From contig JAJQJQ010000002.1 of the NCBI GenBank assembly GCA_028622995.1, positions 12,833,663-12,897,662 of the forward strand: a stretch of 64,000 nucleotides of DNA. Reading direction: 5' to 3'. Positions 22,554 to 36,774 of the stretch are shown here, piece by piece. Each line of letters opens with the position of its first letter. The first letter of the stretch is position 1. The notes beneath the pieces are model-generated. The model made no database searches, was not told the DNA's origin, and was given only the letters and a program-made list of their open reading frames with translations. This DNA comes from Panagrolaimus kolymaensis. Lineage: Eukaryota; Nematoda; Chromadorea; Rhabditida; Panagrolaimidae. The position numbers and the translations under genes were made by a program.

Positions 22554-25500
22554 AAGCAGAGAAAATATTTATTTTCCTTAATTTTTGGAATTTTTTACAC
22601 CCGTTTTTTACTATTTCAAATGCCCTTTACCTCCATTATTAATTTTTTTTAAATTTAAAACATTGTTTGCATCCTTCACTGAAGAATAAAACTTTGAAGC
22701 TCTCCGACTTTTTATAAATAAAAGTTGTGAATAAAAATAATTTATTTTCCTTAATTTTTGGAATTTTTTACACCCGTTTTTTACTATTTCAAATGCCCTT
22801 TACCTCCATTATTAATTTATTTAAATTTAAAACATTGTTGCATCCTTCATGGGTGAATAAAACTTTGAAGCTCTCCGACTTTTTACTAAAAAATAAAAAG
22901 CAGAGAAAATATTTATTTTCCTTAATTTTTGGAATTTTTTACACCCGTTTTTTACTATTTCAAATGCCCTTTACCTCCATTATTAATTTATTTAAATTTA
23001 AAACATTGTTGCATCCTTCATTGGTGAATAAAACTTTGAAGCTCTCCGACTTTTTATAAATAAAAGTTGTGAATAAAAATAATTTATTTTCCTTAATTTT
23101 TGGAATTTTTTACACCCGTTTTTTACTATTTCAAATGCTTTTTACCTCCATTATTAATTTTTTTTAAATTTAAAACATTGTTGCATCCTTTATTGGTGAA
23201 TAAAACTTTGAAGCTCTCCGACTTTTTACTAAAAAATAAAAAGCAGAGAAAATATTTATTTTCCTTAATTTTTGGAATTTTTTACACCCGTTTTTTACTA
23301 TTTCAAATGCCCTTTACCTCCATTATTAATTTTTTTAAATTTAAAACATTGTTGCATCCTTCATTGGTGAATAAAACTTTGAAGCTCTCCGACTTTTTAC
23401 TAAAAAATAAAAAGCAGAGAAAATATTTATTTTCCTTAATTTTTGGAATTTTTTACACCCGTTTTTTACTATTTCAAATGCCCTTTACCTCAATTATTAA
23501 TTTATTTAAATTTAAAACATTGTTGCATCCTTCATTGGTGAATAAAACTTTGAAGCTCTCCGACTTTTTATAAATAAAAGTTGTGAATAAAAATAATTTA
23601 TTTTCCTTAATTTTTGGAATTTTTTACACCCGTTTTTTACTATTTCAAATGCCCTTTACCTCCATTATTAATTTTTTTAAATTTAAAACATTGTTGCATC
23701 CTTCATTGGTGAATAAAACTTTGAAGCTCTCCGACTTTTTACTAAAAAATAAAAAGCAGAGAAAATATTTATTTTCCTTAATTTTTGGAATTTTTTACAC
23801 CCGTTTTTTACTATTTCAAATGCCCTTTACCTCAATTATTAATTTATTTAAATTTAAAACATTGTTGCATCCTTCATTGGTGAATAAAACTTTGAAGCTC
23901 TCCGACTTTTTATAAATAAAAGTTGTGAATAAAAATAATTTATTTTCCTTAATTTTTGGAATTTTTTACACCCGTTTTTTACTATTTCAAATGCCCTTTA
24001 CCTCCATTATTAATTTTTTTAAATTTAAAACATTGTTGCATCCTTCATTGGTGAATAAAACTTTGAAGCTCTCCGACTTTTTACTAAAAAATAAAAAGCA
24101 GAGAAAATATTTATTTTCCTTAATTTTTGGAATTTTTTACACCCGTTTTTTACTATTTCAAATGCCCTTTACCTCCATTATTAATTTTTTTAAATTTAAA
24201 ACATTGTTTGCATCCTTCACTGAAGAATAAAACTTTGAAGCTCTCCGACTTTTTATAAATAAAAGTTGTGAATAAAAATAATTTATTTTCCTTAATTTTT
24301 GGAATTTTTTACACCCGTTTTTTACTATTTCAAATGCCCTTTACCTCCATTATTAATTTTTTTAAATTTAAAACATTGTTGCATCCTTCATTGGTGAATA
24401 AAACTTTGAAGCTCTCCGACTTTTTACTAAAAAATAAAAAGCAGAGAAAATATTTATTTTCCTTAATTTTTGGAATTTTTTACACCCGTTTTTTACTATT
24501 TCAAATGCCCTTTACCTCCATTATTAATTTTTTTAAATTTAAAACATTGTTGCATCCTTCATTGGTGAATAAAACTTTGAAGCTCTCCGACTTTTTACTA
24601 AAAAATAAAAAGCAGAGAAAATATTTATTTTCCTTAATTTTTGGAATTTTTTACACCCGTTTTTTACTATTTCAAATGCCCTTTACCTCCATTATTAATT
24701 TATTTAAATTTAAAACATTGTTGCATCCTTCATTGGTGAATAAAACTTTGAAGCTCTCCGACTTTTTATAAATAAAAGTTGTGAATAAAAATAATTTATT
24801 TTCCTTAATTTTTGGAATTTTTTACACCCGTTTTTTACTATTTCAAATGCCCTTTACCTCCATTATTAATTTTTTTAAATTTAAAACATTGTTGCATCCT
24901 TCATTGGTGAATAAAACTTTGAAGCTCTCCGACTTTTTATAAATAAAAGTTGTGAATAAAAATAATTTATTTTCCTTAATTTTTGGAATTTTTTACACCC
25001 GTTTTTTACTATTTCAAATGCCCTTTACCTCCATTATTAATTTTTTTAAATTTAAAACATTGTTGCATCCTTCATTGGTGAATAAAACTTTGAAGCTCTC
25101 CGACTTTTTACTAAAAAATAAAAAGCAGAGAAAATATTTATTTTCCTTAATTTTTGGAATTTTTTACACCCGTTTTTTACTATTTCAAATGCCCTTTACC
25201 TCCATTATTAATTTATTTAAATTTAAAACATTGTTGCATCCTTCATTGGTGAATAAAACTTTGAAGCTCTCCGACTTTTTATAAATAAAAGTTGTGAATA
25301 AAAATAATTTATTTTCCTTAATTTTTGGAATTTTTTACACCCGTTTTTTACTATTTCAAATGCCCTTTACCTCCATTATTAATTTATTTAAATTTAAAAC
25401 ATTGTTGCATCCTTCATTGGTGAATAAAACTTTGAAGCTCTCCGACTTTTTATAAATAAAAGTTGTGAATAAAAATAATTTAGTTTCCTTAATTTTTGGA

Positions 25501-28500
25501 ATTTTTTACACCCGTTTTTTACTATTTCAAATGCCCTTTACCTCCATTATTAATTTTTTTTAAATTTAAAACATTGTTTGCATCCTTCACTGAAGAATAA
25601 AACTTTGAAGCTCTCCGACTTTTTATAAATAAAAGTTGTGAATAAAAATAATTTATTTTCCTTAATTTTTGGAATTTTTTACACCCGTTTTTTACTATTT
25701 CAAATGCCCTTTACCTCCATTATTAATTTTTTTAAATTTAAAACATTGTTGCATCCTTCATTGGTGAATAAAACTTTGAAGCTCTCCGACTTTTTACTAA
25801 AAAATAAAAAGCAGAGAAAATATTTATTTTCCTTAATTTTTGGAATTTTTTACACCCGTTTTTTACTATTTCAAATGCCCTTTACCTCCATTATTAATTT
25901 ATTTAAATTTAAAACATTGTTGCATCCTTCATTGGTGAATAAAACTTTGAAGCTCTCCGACTTTTTATAAATAAAAGTTGTGAATAAAAATAATTTATTT
26001 TCCTTAATTTTTGGAATTTTTTACACCCGTTTTTTACTATTTCAAATGCCCTTTACCTCCATTATTAATTTTTTTAAATTTAAAACATTGTTTGCATCCT
26101 TCACTGAAGAATAAAACTTTGAAGCTCTCCGACTTTTTATAAATAAAAGTTGTGAATAAAAATAATTTATTTTCCTTAATTTTTGGAATTTTTTACACCC
26201 GTTTTTTACTATTTCAAATGCCCTTTACCTCCATTATTAATTTATTTAAATTTAAAACATTGTTGCATCCTTCATTGGTGAATAAAACTTTGAAGCTCTC
26301 CGACTTTTTATAAATAAACGTTGTGAATAAAAATAATTTATTTTCCTTAATTTTTGGAATTTTTTACACCCGTTTTTTACTATTTCAAATGCCCTTTACC
26401 TCCATTATTAATTTTTTTAAATTTAAAACATTGTTGCATCCTTCATTGGTGAATAAAACTTTGAAGCTCTCCGACTTTTTATAAATAAAAGTTGTGAATA
26501 AAAATAATTTATTTTCCTTAATTTTTGGAATTTTTTACACCCGTTTTTTACTATTTCAAATGCCCTTTACCTCCATTATTAATTTTTTTAAATTTAATAC
26601 ATTGTTTGCATCCTTCACTGAAGAATAAAACTTTGAAGCTCTCCGACTTTTTATAAATAAAAGTTGTGAATAAAAATAATTTATTTTCCTTAATTTTTGG
26701 AATTTTTTACACCCGTTTTTTACTATTTCAAATGCCCTTTACCTCCATTATTAATTTTTTTAAATTTAAAACATTGTTGCATCCTTCATTGGTGAATAAA
26801 ACTTTGAAGCTCTCCGACTTTTTACTAAAAAATAAAAAGCAGAGAAAATATTTATTTTCCTTAATTTTTGGAATTTTTTACACCCGTTTTTTACTATTTC
26901 AAATGCCCTTTACCTCCATTATTAATTTTTTTAAATTTAAAACATTGTTGCATCCTTCATTGGTGAATAAAACTTTGAAGCTCTCCGACTTTTTACTAAA
27001 AAATAAAAAGCAGAGAAAATATGTATTTTCCTTAATTTTTGGAATTTTTTACACCCGTTTTTTACTATTTCAAATGCCCTTTACCTCCATTATTAATTTA
27101 TTTAAATTTAAAACATTGTTGCATCCTTCATTGGTGAATAAAACTTTGAAGCTCTCCGACTTTTTATAAATAAAAGTTGTGAATAAAAATAATTTATTTT
27201 CCTTAATTTTTGGAATTTTTTACACCCGTTTTTTACTATTTCAAATGCCCTTTACCTCCATTATTAATTTATTTAAATTTAAAACATTGTTGCATCCTTC
27301 ATTGGTGAATAAAACTTTGAAGCTCTCCGACTTTTTATAAATAAAAGTTGTGAATAAAAATAATTTATTTTCCTTAATTTTTGGAATTTTTTACACCCGT
27401 TTTTTACTATTTCAAATGCCCTTTACCTCCATTATTAATTTTTTTTAAATTTAAAACATTGTTTGCATCCTTCACTGAAGAATAAAACTTTGAAGCTCTC
27501 CGACTTTTTATAAATAAAAGTTGTGAATAAAAATAATTTATTTTCCTTAATTTTTGGAATTTTTTACACCCGTTTTTTACTATTTCAAATGCCCTTTACC
27601 TCCATTATTAATTTTTTTAAATTTAAAACATTGTTGCATCCTTCATTGGTGAATAAAACTTTGAAGCTCTCCGACTTTTTACTAAAAAATAAAAAGCAGA
27701 GAAAATATTTATTTTCCTTAATTTTTGGAATTTTTTACACCCGTTTTTTACTATTTCAAATGCCCTTTACCTCCATTATTAATTTATTTAAATTTAAAAC
27801 ATTGTTGCATCCTTCATTGGTGAATAAAACTTTGAAGCTCTCCGACTTTTTATAAATAAAAGTTGTGAATAAAAATAATTTATTTTCCTTAATTTTTGGA
27901 ATTTTTTACACCCGTTTTTTACTATTTCAAATGCCCTTTACCTCCATTATTAATTTATTTAAATTTAAAACATTGTTGCATCCTTCATTGGTGAATAAAA
28001 CTTTGAAGCTCTCCGACTTTTTATAAATAAAAGTTGTGAATAAAAATAATTTATTTTCCTTAATTTTTGGAATTTTTTACACCCGTTTTTTACTATTTCA
28101 AATGCCCTTTACCTCCATTATTAATTTTTTTTAAATTTAAAACATTGTTTGCATCCTTCACTGAAGAATAAAACTTTGAAGCTCTCCGACTTTTTATAAA
28201 TAAAAGTTGTGAATAAAAATAATTTATTTTCCTTAATTTTTGGAATTTTTTACACCCGTTTTTTACTATTTCAAATGCCCTTTACCTCCATTATTAATTT
28301 TTTTAAATTTAAAACATTGTTGCATCCTTCATTGGTGAATAAAACTTTGAAGCTCTCCGACTTTTTATAAATAAAAGTTGTGAATAAAAATAATTTATTT
28401 TCCTTAATTTTTGGAATTTTTTACACCCGTTTTTTACTATTTCAAATGCCCTTTACCTCCATTATTAATTTTTTTAAATTTAAAACATTGTTTGCATCCT

Positions 28501-29065
28501 TCACTGAAGAATAAAACTTTGAAGCTCTCCGACTTTTTATAAATAAAAGTTGTGAATAAAAATAATTTATTTTCCTTAATTTTTGGAATTTTTTACACCC
28601 GTTTTTTACTATTTCAAATGCCCTTTACCTCCATTATTAATTTATTTAAATTTAAAACATTGTTGCATCCTTCATTGGTGAATAAAACTTTGAAGCTCTC
28701 CGACTTTTTATAAATAAAAGTTGTGAATAAAAATAATTTATTTTCCTTAATTTTTGGAATTTTTTACACCCGTTTTTTACTATTTCAAATGCCCTTTACC
28801 TCCATTATTAATTTTTTTAAATTTAAAACATTGTTGCATCCTTCATTGGTGAATAAAACTTTGAAGCTCTCCGACTTTTTATAAATAAAAGTTGTGAATA
28901 AAAATAATTTATTTTCCTTAATTTTTGGAATTTTTTACACCCGTTTTTTACTATTTCAAATGCCCTTTACCTCCATTATTAATTTTTTTAAATTTAAAAC
29001 ATTGTTTGCATCCTTCACTGAAGAATAAAACTTTGAAGCTCTCCGACTTTTTATAAATAAAAGTT
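22554..29065 (+). repeat. Beta / TTATTT / eight-T mixed domain
   Basis: This stretch is rich in beta monomers (ends at 22727, 24268, 25638, 26152, 26666, 27523, 28209, 28552 and 29066), in TTATTTAAA variants, and in monomers with eight T before AAATTTAAAA. Combined eight-T plus beta monomers are 173 bp. Local repeats include the A-beta-A-TTATTT-A-A pattern at 26.0-26.7 and 28.4-29.1 kb, but I find no single period across the block. Single changes include CAATTATT (near 23492 and 23833), AACGTTGTG (near 26319) and TTAATACATTG (near 26596). Confidence 0.8.
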
Positions 29066-31292
29066 GTGAATAAAAATAATTTATTTTCCTTAATTTTTGG
29101 AATTTTTTACACCCGTTTTTTACTATTTCAAATGCCCTTTACCTCCATTATTAATTTTTTTAAATTTAAAACATTGTTGCATCCTTCATTGGTGAATAAA
29201 ACTTTGAAGCTCTCCGACTTTTTACTAAAAAATAAAAAGCAGAGAAAATATTTATTTTCCTTAATTTTTGGAATTTTTTACACCCGTTTTTTACTATTTA
29301 AAATGCCCTTTACCTCCATTATTAATTTTTTTTAAATTTAAAACATTGTTGCATCCTTCATTGGTGAATAAAACTTTGAAGCTCTCCGACTTTTTACTAA
29401 AAAATAAAAAGCAGAGAAAATATTTATTTTCCTTAATTTTTGGAATTTTTTACACCCGTTTTTTACTATTTCAAATGCCCTTTACCTCCATTATTAATTT
29501 ATTTAAATTTAAAACATTGTTGCATCCTTCATTGGTGAATAAAACTTTGAAGCTCTCCGACTTTTTACTAAAAAATAAAAAGCAGAGAAAATATTTATTT
29601 TCCTTAATTTTTGGAATTTTTTACACCCGTTTTTTACTATTTAAAATGCCCTTTACCTCCATTATTAATTTTTTTTAAATTTAAAACATTGTTGCATCCT
29701 TCATTGGTGAATAAAACTTTGAAGCTCTCCGACTTTTTACTAAAAAATAAAAAGCAGAGAAAATATTTATTTTCCTTAATTTTTGGAATTTTTTACACCC
29801 GTTTTTTACTATTTGAAATGCCCTTTACCTCCATTATTAATTTTTTTAAATTTAAAACATTGTTGCATCCTTCATTGGTGAATAAAACTTTGAAGCTCTC
29901 CGACTTTTTATAAATAAAAGTTGTGAATAAAAATAATTTATTTTCCTTAATTTTTGGAATTTTTTACACCCGTTTTTTACTATTTCAAATGCCCTTTACC
30001 TCCATTATTAATTTATTTAAATTTAAAACATTGTTGCATCCTTCATTGGTGAATAAAACTTTGAAGCTCTCAGACTTTTTATAAATAAAAGTTGTGAATA
30101 AAAATAATTTATTTTCCTTAATTTTTGGAATTTTTTACACCCGTTTTTTACTATTTCAAATGCTCTTTACCTCCATTATTAATTTTTTTAAATTTAAAAC
30201 ATTGTTGCATCCTTCATTGGTGAATAAAACTTTGAAGCTCTCCGACTTTTTACTAAAAAATAAAAAGCAGAGAAAATATTTATTTTCCTTAATTTTTGGA
30301 ATTTTTTACACCCGTTTTTTACTATTTGAAATGCCCTTTACCTCCATTATTAATTTTTTTAAATTTAAAACATTGTTGCATCCTTCATAGGTGAATAAAA
30401 CTTTGAAGCTCTCCGACTTTTTATAAATAAAAGTTGTGAATAAAAATAATTTATTTTCCTTAATTTTTGGAATTTTTTACACCCGTTTTTTACTATTTCA
30501 AATGCCCTTTACCTCCATTATTAATTTTTTTAAATTTAAAACATTGTTGCATCCTTCATTGGTGAATAAAACTTTGAAGCTCTCCGACTTTTTATAAATA
30601 AAAGTTGTGAATAAAAATAATTTATTTTCCTTAATTTTTGGAATTTTTTACACCCGTTTTTTACTATTTCAAATGCCCTTTACCTCCATTATTAATTTTT
30701 TTAAATTTAAAACATTGTTTGCATCCTTCACTGAAGAATAAAACTTTGAAGCTCTCCGACTTTTTATAAATAAAAGTTGTGAATAAAAATAATTTATTTT
30801 CCTTAATTTTTGGAATTTTTTACACCCGTTTTTTACTATTTCAAATGCCCTTTACCTCCATTATTAATTTTTTTAAATTTAAAACATTGTTGCATCCTTC
30901 ATTGGTGAATAAAACTTTGAAGCTCTCCGACTTTTTATAAATAAAAGTTGTGAATAAAAATAATTTATTTTCCTTAATTTTTGGAATTTTTTACACCCGT
31001 TTTTTACTATTTCAAATGCCCTTTACCTCCATTATTAATTTTTTTAAATTTAAAACATTGTTGCATCCTTCATTGGTGAATAAAACTTTGAAGCTCTCCG
31101 ACTTTTTATAAATAAAAGTTGTGAATAAAAATAATTTATTTTCCTTAATTTTTGGAATTTTTTACACCCGTTTTTTACTATTTCAAATGCCCTTTACCTC
31201 CATTATTAATTTTTTTAAATTTAAAACATTGTTTGCATCCTTCACTGAAGAATAAAACTTTGAAGCTCTCCGACTTTTTATAAATAAAAGTT
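29066..31292 (+). repeat. 2227-bp thirteen-monomer repeat, copy 1
   Basis: Thirteen monomers with junctions A B B B B A A B A A A A A and four inserted bases (two eight-T monomers, two beta monomers). Ordered markers are AAAATG with eight T, TTATTT, AAAATG with eight T, GAAATG, TTATTT with CTCAGAC, GCTCTTTACC, GAAATG with CATAGGTG, then beta, A, A, beta. It has four consecutive B junctions, the longest such run seen. Confidence 0.92.
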
Positions 31293-33519
31293 GTGAATAA
31301 AAATAATTTATTTTCCTTAATTTTTGGAATTTTTTACACCCGTTTTTTACTATTTCAAATGCCCTTTACCTCCATTATTAATTTTTTTAAATTTAAAACA
31401 TTGTTGCATCCTTCATTGGTGAATAAAACTTTGAAGCTCTCCGACTTTTTACTAAAAAATAAAAAGCAGAGAAAATATTTATTTTCCTTAATTTTTGGAA
31501 TTTTTTACACCCGTTTTTTACTATTTAAAATGCCCTTTACCTCCATTATTAATTTTTTTTAAATTTAAAACATTGTTGCATCCTTCATTGGTGAATAAAA
31601 CTTTGAAGCTCTCCGACTTTTTACTAAAAAATAAAAAGCAGAGAAAATATTTATTTTCCTTAATTTTTGGAATTTTTTACACCCGTTTTTTACTATTTCA
31701 AATGCCCTTTACCTCCATTATTAATTTATTTAAATTTAAAACATTGTTGCATCCTTCATTGGTGAATAAAACTTTGAAGCTCTCCGACTTTTTACTAAAA
31801 AATAAAAAGCAGAGAAAATATTTATTTTCCTTAATTTTTGGAATTTTTTACACCCGTTTTTTACTATTTAAAATGCCCTTTACCTCCATTATTAATTTTT
31901 TTTAAATTTAAAACATTGTTGCATCCTTCATTGGTGAATAAAACTTTGAAGCTCTCCGACTTTTTACTAAAAAATAAAAAGCAGAGAAAATATTTATTTT
32001 CCTTAATTTTTGGAATTTTTTACACCCGTTTTTTACTATTTGAAATGCCCTTTACCTCCATTATTAATTTTTTTAAATTTAAAACATTGTTGCATCCTTC
32101 ATTGGTGAATAAAACTTTGAAGCTCTCCGACTTTTTATAAATAAAAGTTGTGAATAAAAATAATTTATTTTCCTTAATTTTTGGAATTTTTTACACCCGT
32201 TTTTTACTATTTCAAATGCCCTTTACCTCCATTATTAATTTATTTAAATTTAAAACATTGTTGCATCCTTCATTGGTGAATAAAACTTTGAAGCTCTCAG
32301 ACTTTTTATAAATAAAAGTTGTGAATAAAAATAATTTATTTTCCTTAATTTTTGGAATTTTTTACACCCGTTTTTTACTATTTCAAATGCTCTTTACCTC
32401 CATTATTAATTTTTTTAAATTTAAAACATTGTTGCATCCTTCATTGGTGAATAAAACTTTGAAGCTCTCCGACTTTTTACTAAAAAATAAAAAGCAGAGA
32501 AAATATTTATTTTCCTTAATTTTTGGAATTTTTTACACCCGTTTTTTACTATTTGAAATGCCCTTTACCTCCATTATTAATTTTTTTAAATTTAAAACAT
32601 TGTTGCATCCTTCATAGGTGAATAAAACTTTGAAGCTCTCCGACTTTTTATAAATAAAAGTTGTGAATAAAAATAATTTATTTTCCTTAATTTTTGGAAT
32701 TTTTTACACCCGTTTTTTACTATTTCAAATGCCCTTTACCTCCATTATTAATTTTTTTAAATTTAAAACATTGTTGCATCCTTCATTGGTGAATAAAACT
32801 TTGAAGCTCTCCGACTTTTTATAAATAAAAGTTGTGAATAAAAATAATTTATTTTCCTTAATTTTTGGAATTTTTTACACCCGTTTTTTACTATTTCAAA
32901 TGCCCTTTACCTCCATTATTAATTTTTTTAAATTTAAAACATTGTTTGCATCCTTCACTGAAGAATAAAACTTTGAAGCTCTCCGACTTTTTATAAATAA
33001 AAGTTGTGAATAAAAATAATTTATTTTCCTTAATTTTTGGAATTTTTTACACCCGTTTTTTACTATTTCAAATGCCCTTTACCTCCATTATTAATTTATT
33101 TAAATTTAAAACATTGTTGCATCCTTCATTGGTGAATAAAACTTTGAAGCTCTCCGACTTTTTATAAATAAAAGTTGTGAATAAAAATAATTTATTTTCC
33201 TTAATTTTTGGAATTTTTTACACCCGTTTTTTACTATTTCAAATGCCCTTTACCTCCATTATTAATTTTTTTAAATTTAAAACATTGTTGCATCCTTCAT
33301 TGGTGAATAAAACTTTGAAGCTCTCCGACTTTTTATAAATAAAAGTTGTGAATAAAAATAATTTATTTTCCTTAATTTTTGGAATTTTTTACACCCGTTT
33401 TTTACTATTTCAAATGCCCTTTACCTCCATTATTAATTTTTTTAAATTTAAAACATTGTTTGCATCCTTCACTGAAGAATAAAACTTTGAAGCTCTCCGA
33501 CTTTTTATAAATAAAAGTT
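31293..33519 (+). repeat. 2227-bp thirteen-monomer repeat, copy 2
   Basis: All ordered markers of copy 1 recur at an offset of exactly 2227 bp. The one difference I noticed is a TTATTTAAA variant at about 33100 where copy 1 has TTTTTTTAAA (about 30873). The same tail with TTATTT also precedes copy 1 (28552-29065), so copy 2's tail is the older state or the two were exchanged. Confidence 0.92.
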
Positions 33520-34717
33520 GTGAATAAAAATAATTTATTTTCCTTAATTTTTGGAATTTTTTACACCCGTTTTTTACTATTTCAAATGCCCTTTACCTCC
33601 ATTATTAATTTTTTTAAATTTAAAACATTGTTGCATCCTTCATTGGTGAATAAAACTTTGAAGCTCTCCGACTTTTTACTAAAAAATAAAAAGCAGAGAA
33701 AATATTTATTTTCCTTAATTTTTGGAATTTTTTACACCCGTTTTTTACTATTTAAAATGCCCTTTACCTCCATTATTAATTTTTTTTAAATTTAAAACAT
33801 TGTTGCATCCTTCATTGGTGAATAAAACTTTGAAGCTCTCCGACTTTTTACTAAAAAATAAAAAGCAGAGAAAATATTTATTTTCCTTACTTTTTGGAAT
33901 TTTTTACACCCGTTTTTTACTATTTGAAATGCCCTTTACCTCCATTATTAATTTTTTTAAATTTAAAACATTGTTGCATCCTTCATTGGTGAATAAAACT
34001 TTGAAGCTCTCCGACTTTTTATAAATAAAAGTTGTGAATAAAAATAATTTATTTTCCTTAATTTTTGGAATTTTTTACACCCGTTTTTTACTATTTCAAA
34101 TGCCCTTTACCTCCATTATTAATTTATTTAAATTTAAAACATTGTTGCATCCTTCATTGGTGAATAAAACTTTGAAGCTCTCAGACTTTTTATAAATAAA
34201 AGTTGTGAATAAAAATAATTTATTTTCCTTAATTTTTGGAATTTTTTACACCCGTTTTTTACTATTTCAAATGCTCTTTACCTCCATTATTAATTTTTTT
34301 AAATTTAAAACATTGTTGCATCCTTCATTGGTGAATAAAACTTTGAAGCTCTCCGACTTTTTACTAAAAAATAAAAAGCAGAGAAAATATTTATTTTCCT
34401 TAATTTTTGGAATTTTTTACACCCGTTTTTTACTATTTGAAATGCCCTTTACCTCCATTATTAATTTTTTTAAATTTAAAACATTGTTGCATCCTTCATA
34501 GGTGAATAAAACTTTGAAGCTCTCCGACTTTTTATAAATAAAAGTTGTGAATAAAAATAATTTATTTTCCTTAATTTTTGGAATTTTTTACACCCGTTTT
34601 TTACTATTTCAAATGCCCTTTACCTCCATTATTAATTTTTTTAAATTTAAAACATTGTTGCATCCTTCATTGGTGAATAAAACTTTGAAGCTCTCCGACT
34701 TTTTATAAATAAAAGTT
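33520..34717 (+). repeat. 2227-bp repeat, copy 3, two monomers lost
   Basis: Starts like copies 1 and 2 but goes directly from the first AAAATG/eight-T monomer to the GAAATG monomer, losing the intervening TTATTT and second AAAATG/eight-T monomers (343 bp). The CTCAGAC, GCTCTTTACC and CATAGGTG markers then follow in order. It also has a private TTACTTTTTGG change near 33889. After about 34718 it no longer follows the unit. Confidence 0.88.
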
Positions 34718-34888
34718 GTGAATAAAAATAATTTATTTTCCTTAATTTTTGGAATTTTTTACACCCGTTTTTTACTATTTGAAATGCCCTTTACCTCGGT
34801 TATTAATTTTTTTAAATTTAAAACATTGTTGCATCCTTCATTGGTGAATAAAACTTTGAAGCTCTCCGACTTTTTATAAATAAAAGTT
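34718..34888 (+). repeat. Variant monomer with CTCGGTTATT
   Basis: This A monomer carries GAAATG and reads CTCGGTTATTAAT instead of CTCCATTATTAAT, two adjacent substitutions not seen in any other copy. It sits exactly where the 2227-bp pattern stops and may mark a recombination or assembly joint. Confidence 0.8.
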
Positions 34889-36774
34889 GTGAATAAAAAT
34901 AATTTATTTTCCTTAATTTTTGGAATTTTTTACACCCGTTTTTTACTATTTCAAATGCCCTTTACCTCCATTATTAATTTTTTTAAATTTAAAACATTGT
35001 TGCATCCTTCATTGGTGAATAAAACTTTGAAGCTCTCCGACTTTTTACTAAAAAATAAAAAGCAGAGAAAATATTTATTTTCCTTAATTTTTGGAATTTT
35101 TTACACCCGTTTTTTACTATTTCAAATGCCCTTTACCTCCATTATTAATTTTTTTAAATTTAAAACATTGTTTGCATCCTTCACTGAAGAATAAAACTTT
35201 GAAGCTCTCCGACTTTTTATAAATAAAAGTTGTGAATAAAAATAATTTATTTTCCTTAATTTTTGGAATTTTTTACACCCGTTTTTTACTATTTCAAATG
35301 CCCTTTACCTCCATTATTAATTTTTTTAAATTTAAAACATTGTTTGCATCCTTCACTGAAGAATAAAACTTTGAAGCTCTCCGACTTTTTATAAATAAAA
35401 GTTGTGAATAAAAATAATTTATTTTCCTTAATTTTTGGAATTTTTTACACCCGTTTTTTACTATTTCAAATGCCCTTTACCTCCATTATTAATTTTTTTA
35501 AATTTAAAACATTGTTGCATCCTTCATTGGTGAATAAAACTTTGAAGCTCTCCGACTTTTTACTAAAAAATAAAAAGCAGAGAAAATATTTATTTTCCTT
35601 AATTTTTGGAATTTTTTACACCCGTTTTTTACTATTTGAAATGCCCTTTACCTCCATTATTAATTTTTTTAAATTTAAAACATTGTTGCATCCTTCATTG
35701 GTGAATAAAACTTTGAAGCTCTCCGACTTTTTATAAATAAAAGTTGTGAATAAAAATAATTTATTTTCCTTAATTTTTGGAATTTTTTACACCCGTTTTT
35801 TACTATTTCAAATGCCCTTTACCTCCATTATTAATTTTTTTAAATTTAAAACATTGTTGCATCCTTCATTGGTGAATAAAACTTTGAAGCTCTCCGACTT
35901 TTTATAAATAAAAGTTGTGAATAAAAATAATTTATTTTCCTTAATTTTTGGAATTTTTTACACCCGTTTTTTACTATTTCAAATGCCCTTTACCTCCATT
36001 ATTAATTTTTTTAAATTTAAAACATTGTTTGCATCCTTCACTGAAGAATAAAACTTTGAAGCTCTCCGACTTTTTATAAATAAAAGTTGTGAATAAAAAT
36101 AATTTATTTTCCTTAATTTTTGGAATTTTTTACACCCGTTTTTTACTATTTCAAATGCCCTTTACCTCCATTATTAATTTTTTTAAATTTAAAACATTGT
36201 TGCATCCTTCATTGGTGAATAAAACTTTGAAGCTCTCCGACTTTTTACTAAAAAATAAAAAGCAGAGAAAATATTTATTTTCCTTAATTTTTGGAATTTT
36301 TTACACCCGTTTTTTACTATTTGAAATGCCCTTTACCTCCATTATTAATTTTTTTAAATTTAAAACATTGTTGCATCCTTCATTGGTGAATAAAACTTTG
36401 AAGCTCTCCGACTTTTTATAAATAAAAGTTGTGAATAAAAATAATTTATTTTCCTTAATTTTTGGAATTTTTTACACCCGTTTTTTACTATTTCAAATGC
36501 CCTTTACCTCCATTATTAATTTTTTTAAATTTAAAACATTGTTTGCATCCTTCACTGAAGAATAAAACTTTGAAGCTCTCCGACTTTTTATAAATAAAAG
36601 TTGTGAATAAAAATAATTTATTTTCCTTAATTTTTGGAATTTTTTACACCCGTTTTTTACTATTTCAAATGCCCTTTACCTCCATTATTAATTTTTTTAA
36701 ATTTAAAACATTGTTTGCATCCTTCACTGAAGAATAAAACTTTGAAGCTCTCCGACTTTTTATAAATAAAAGTT
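34889..36774 (+). repeat. GAAATG domain with four-monomer units
   Basis: Units starting at 35404, 36089 and 36775 are spaced 685 and 686 bp. Each begins A, B, GAAATG monomer, A, and ends with a beta monomer. Adjacent beta monomers occur at 35232/35404 and 36603/36775. GAAATG replaces CAAATG and is the marker of this domain. Confidence 0.75.
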
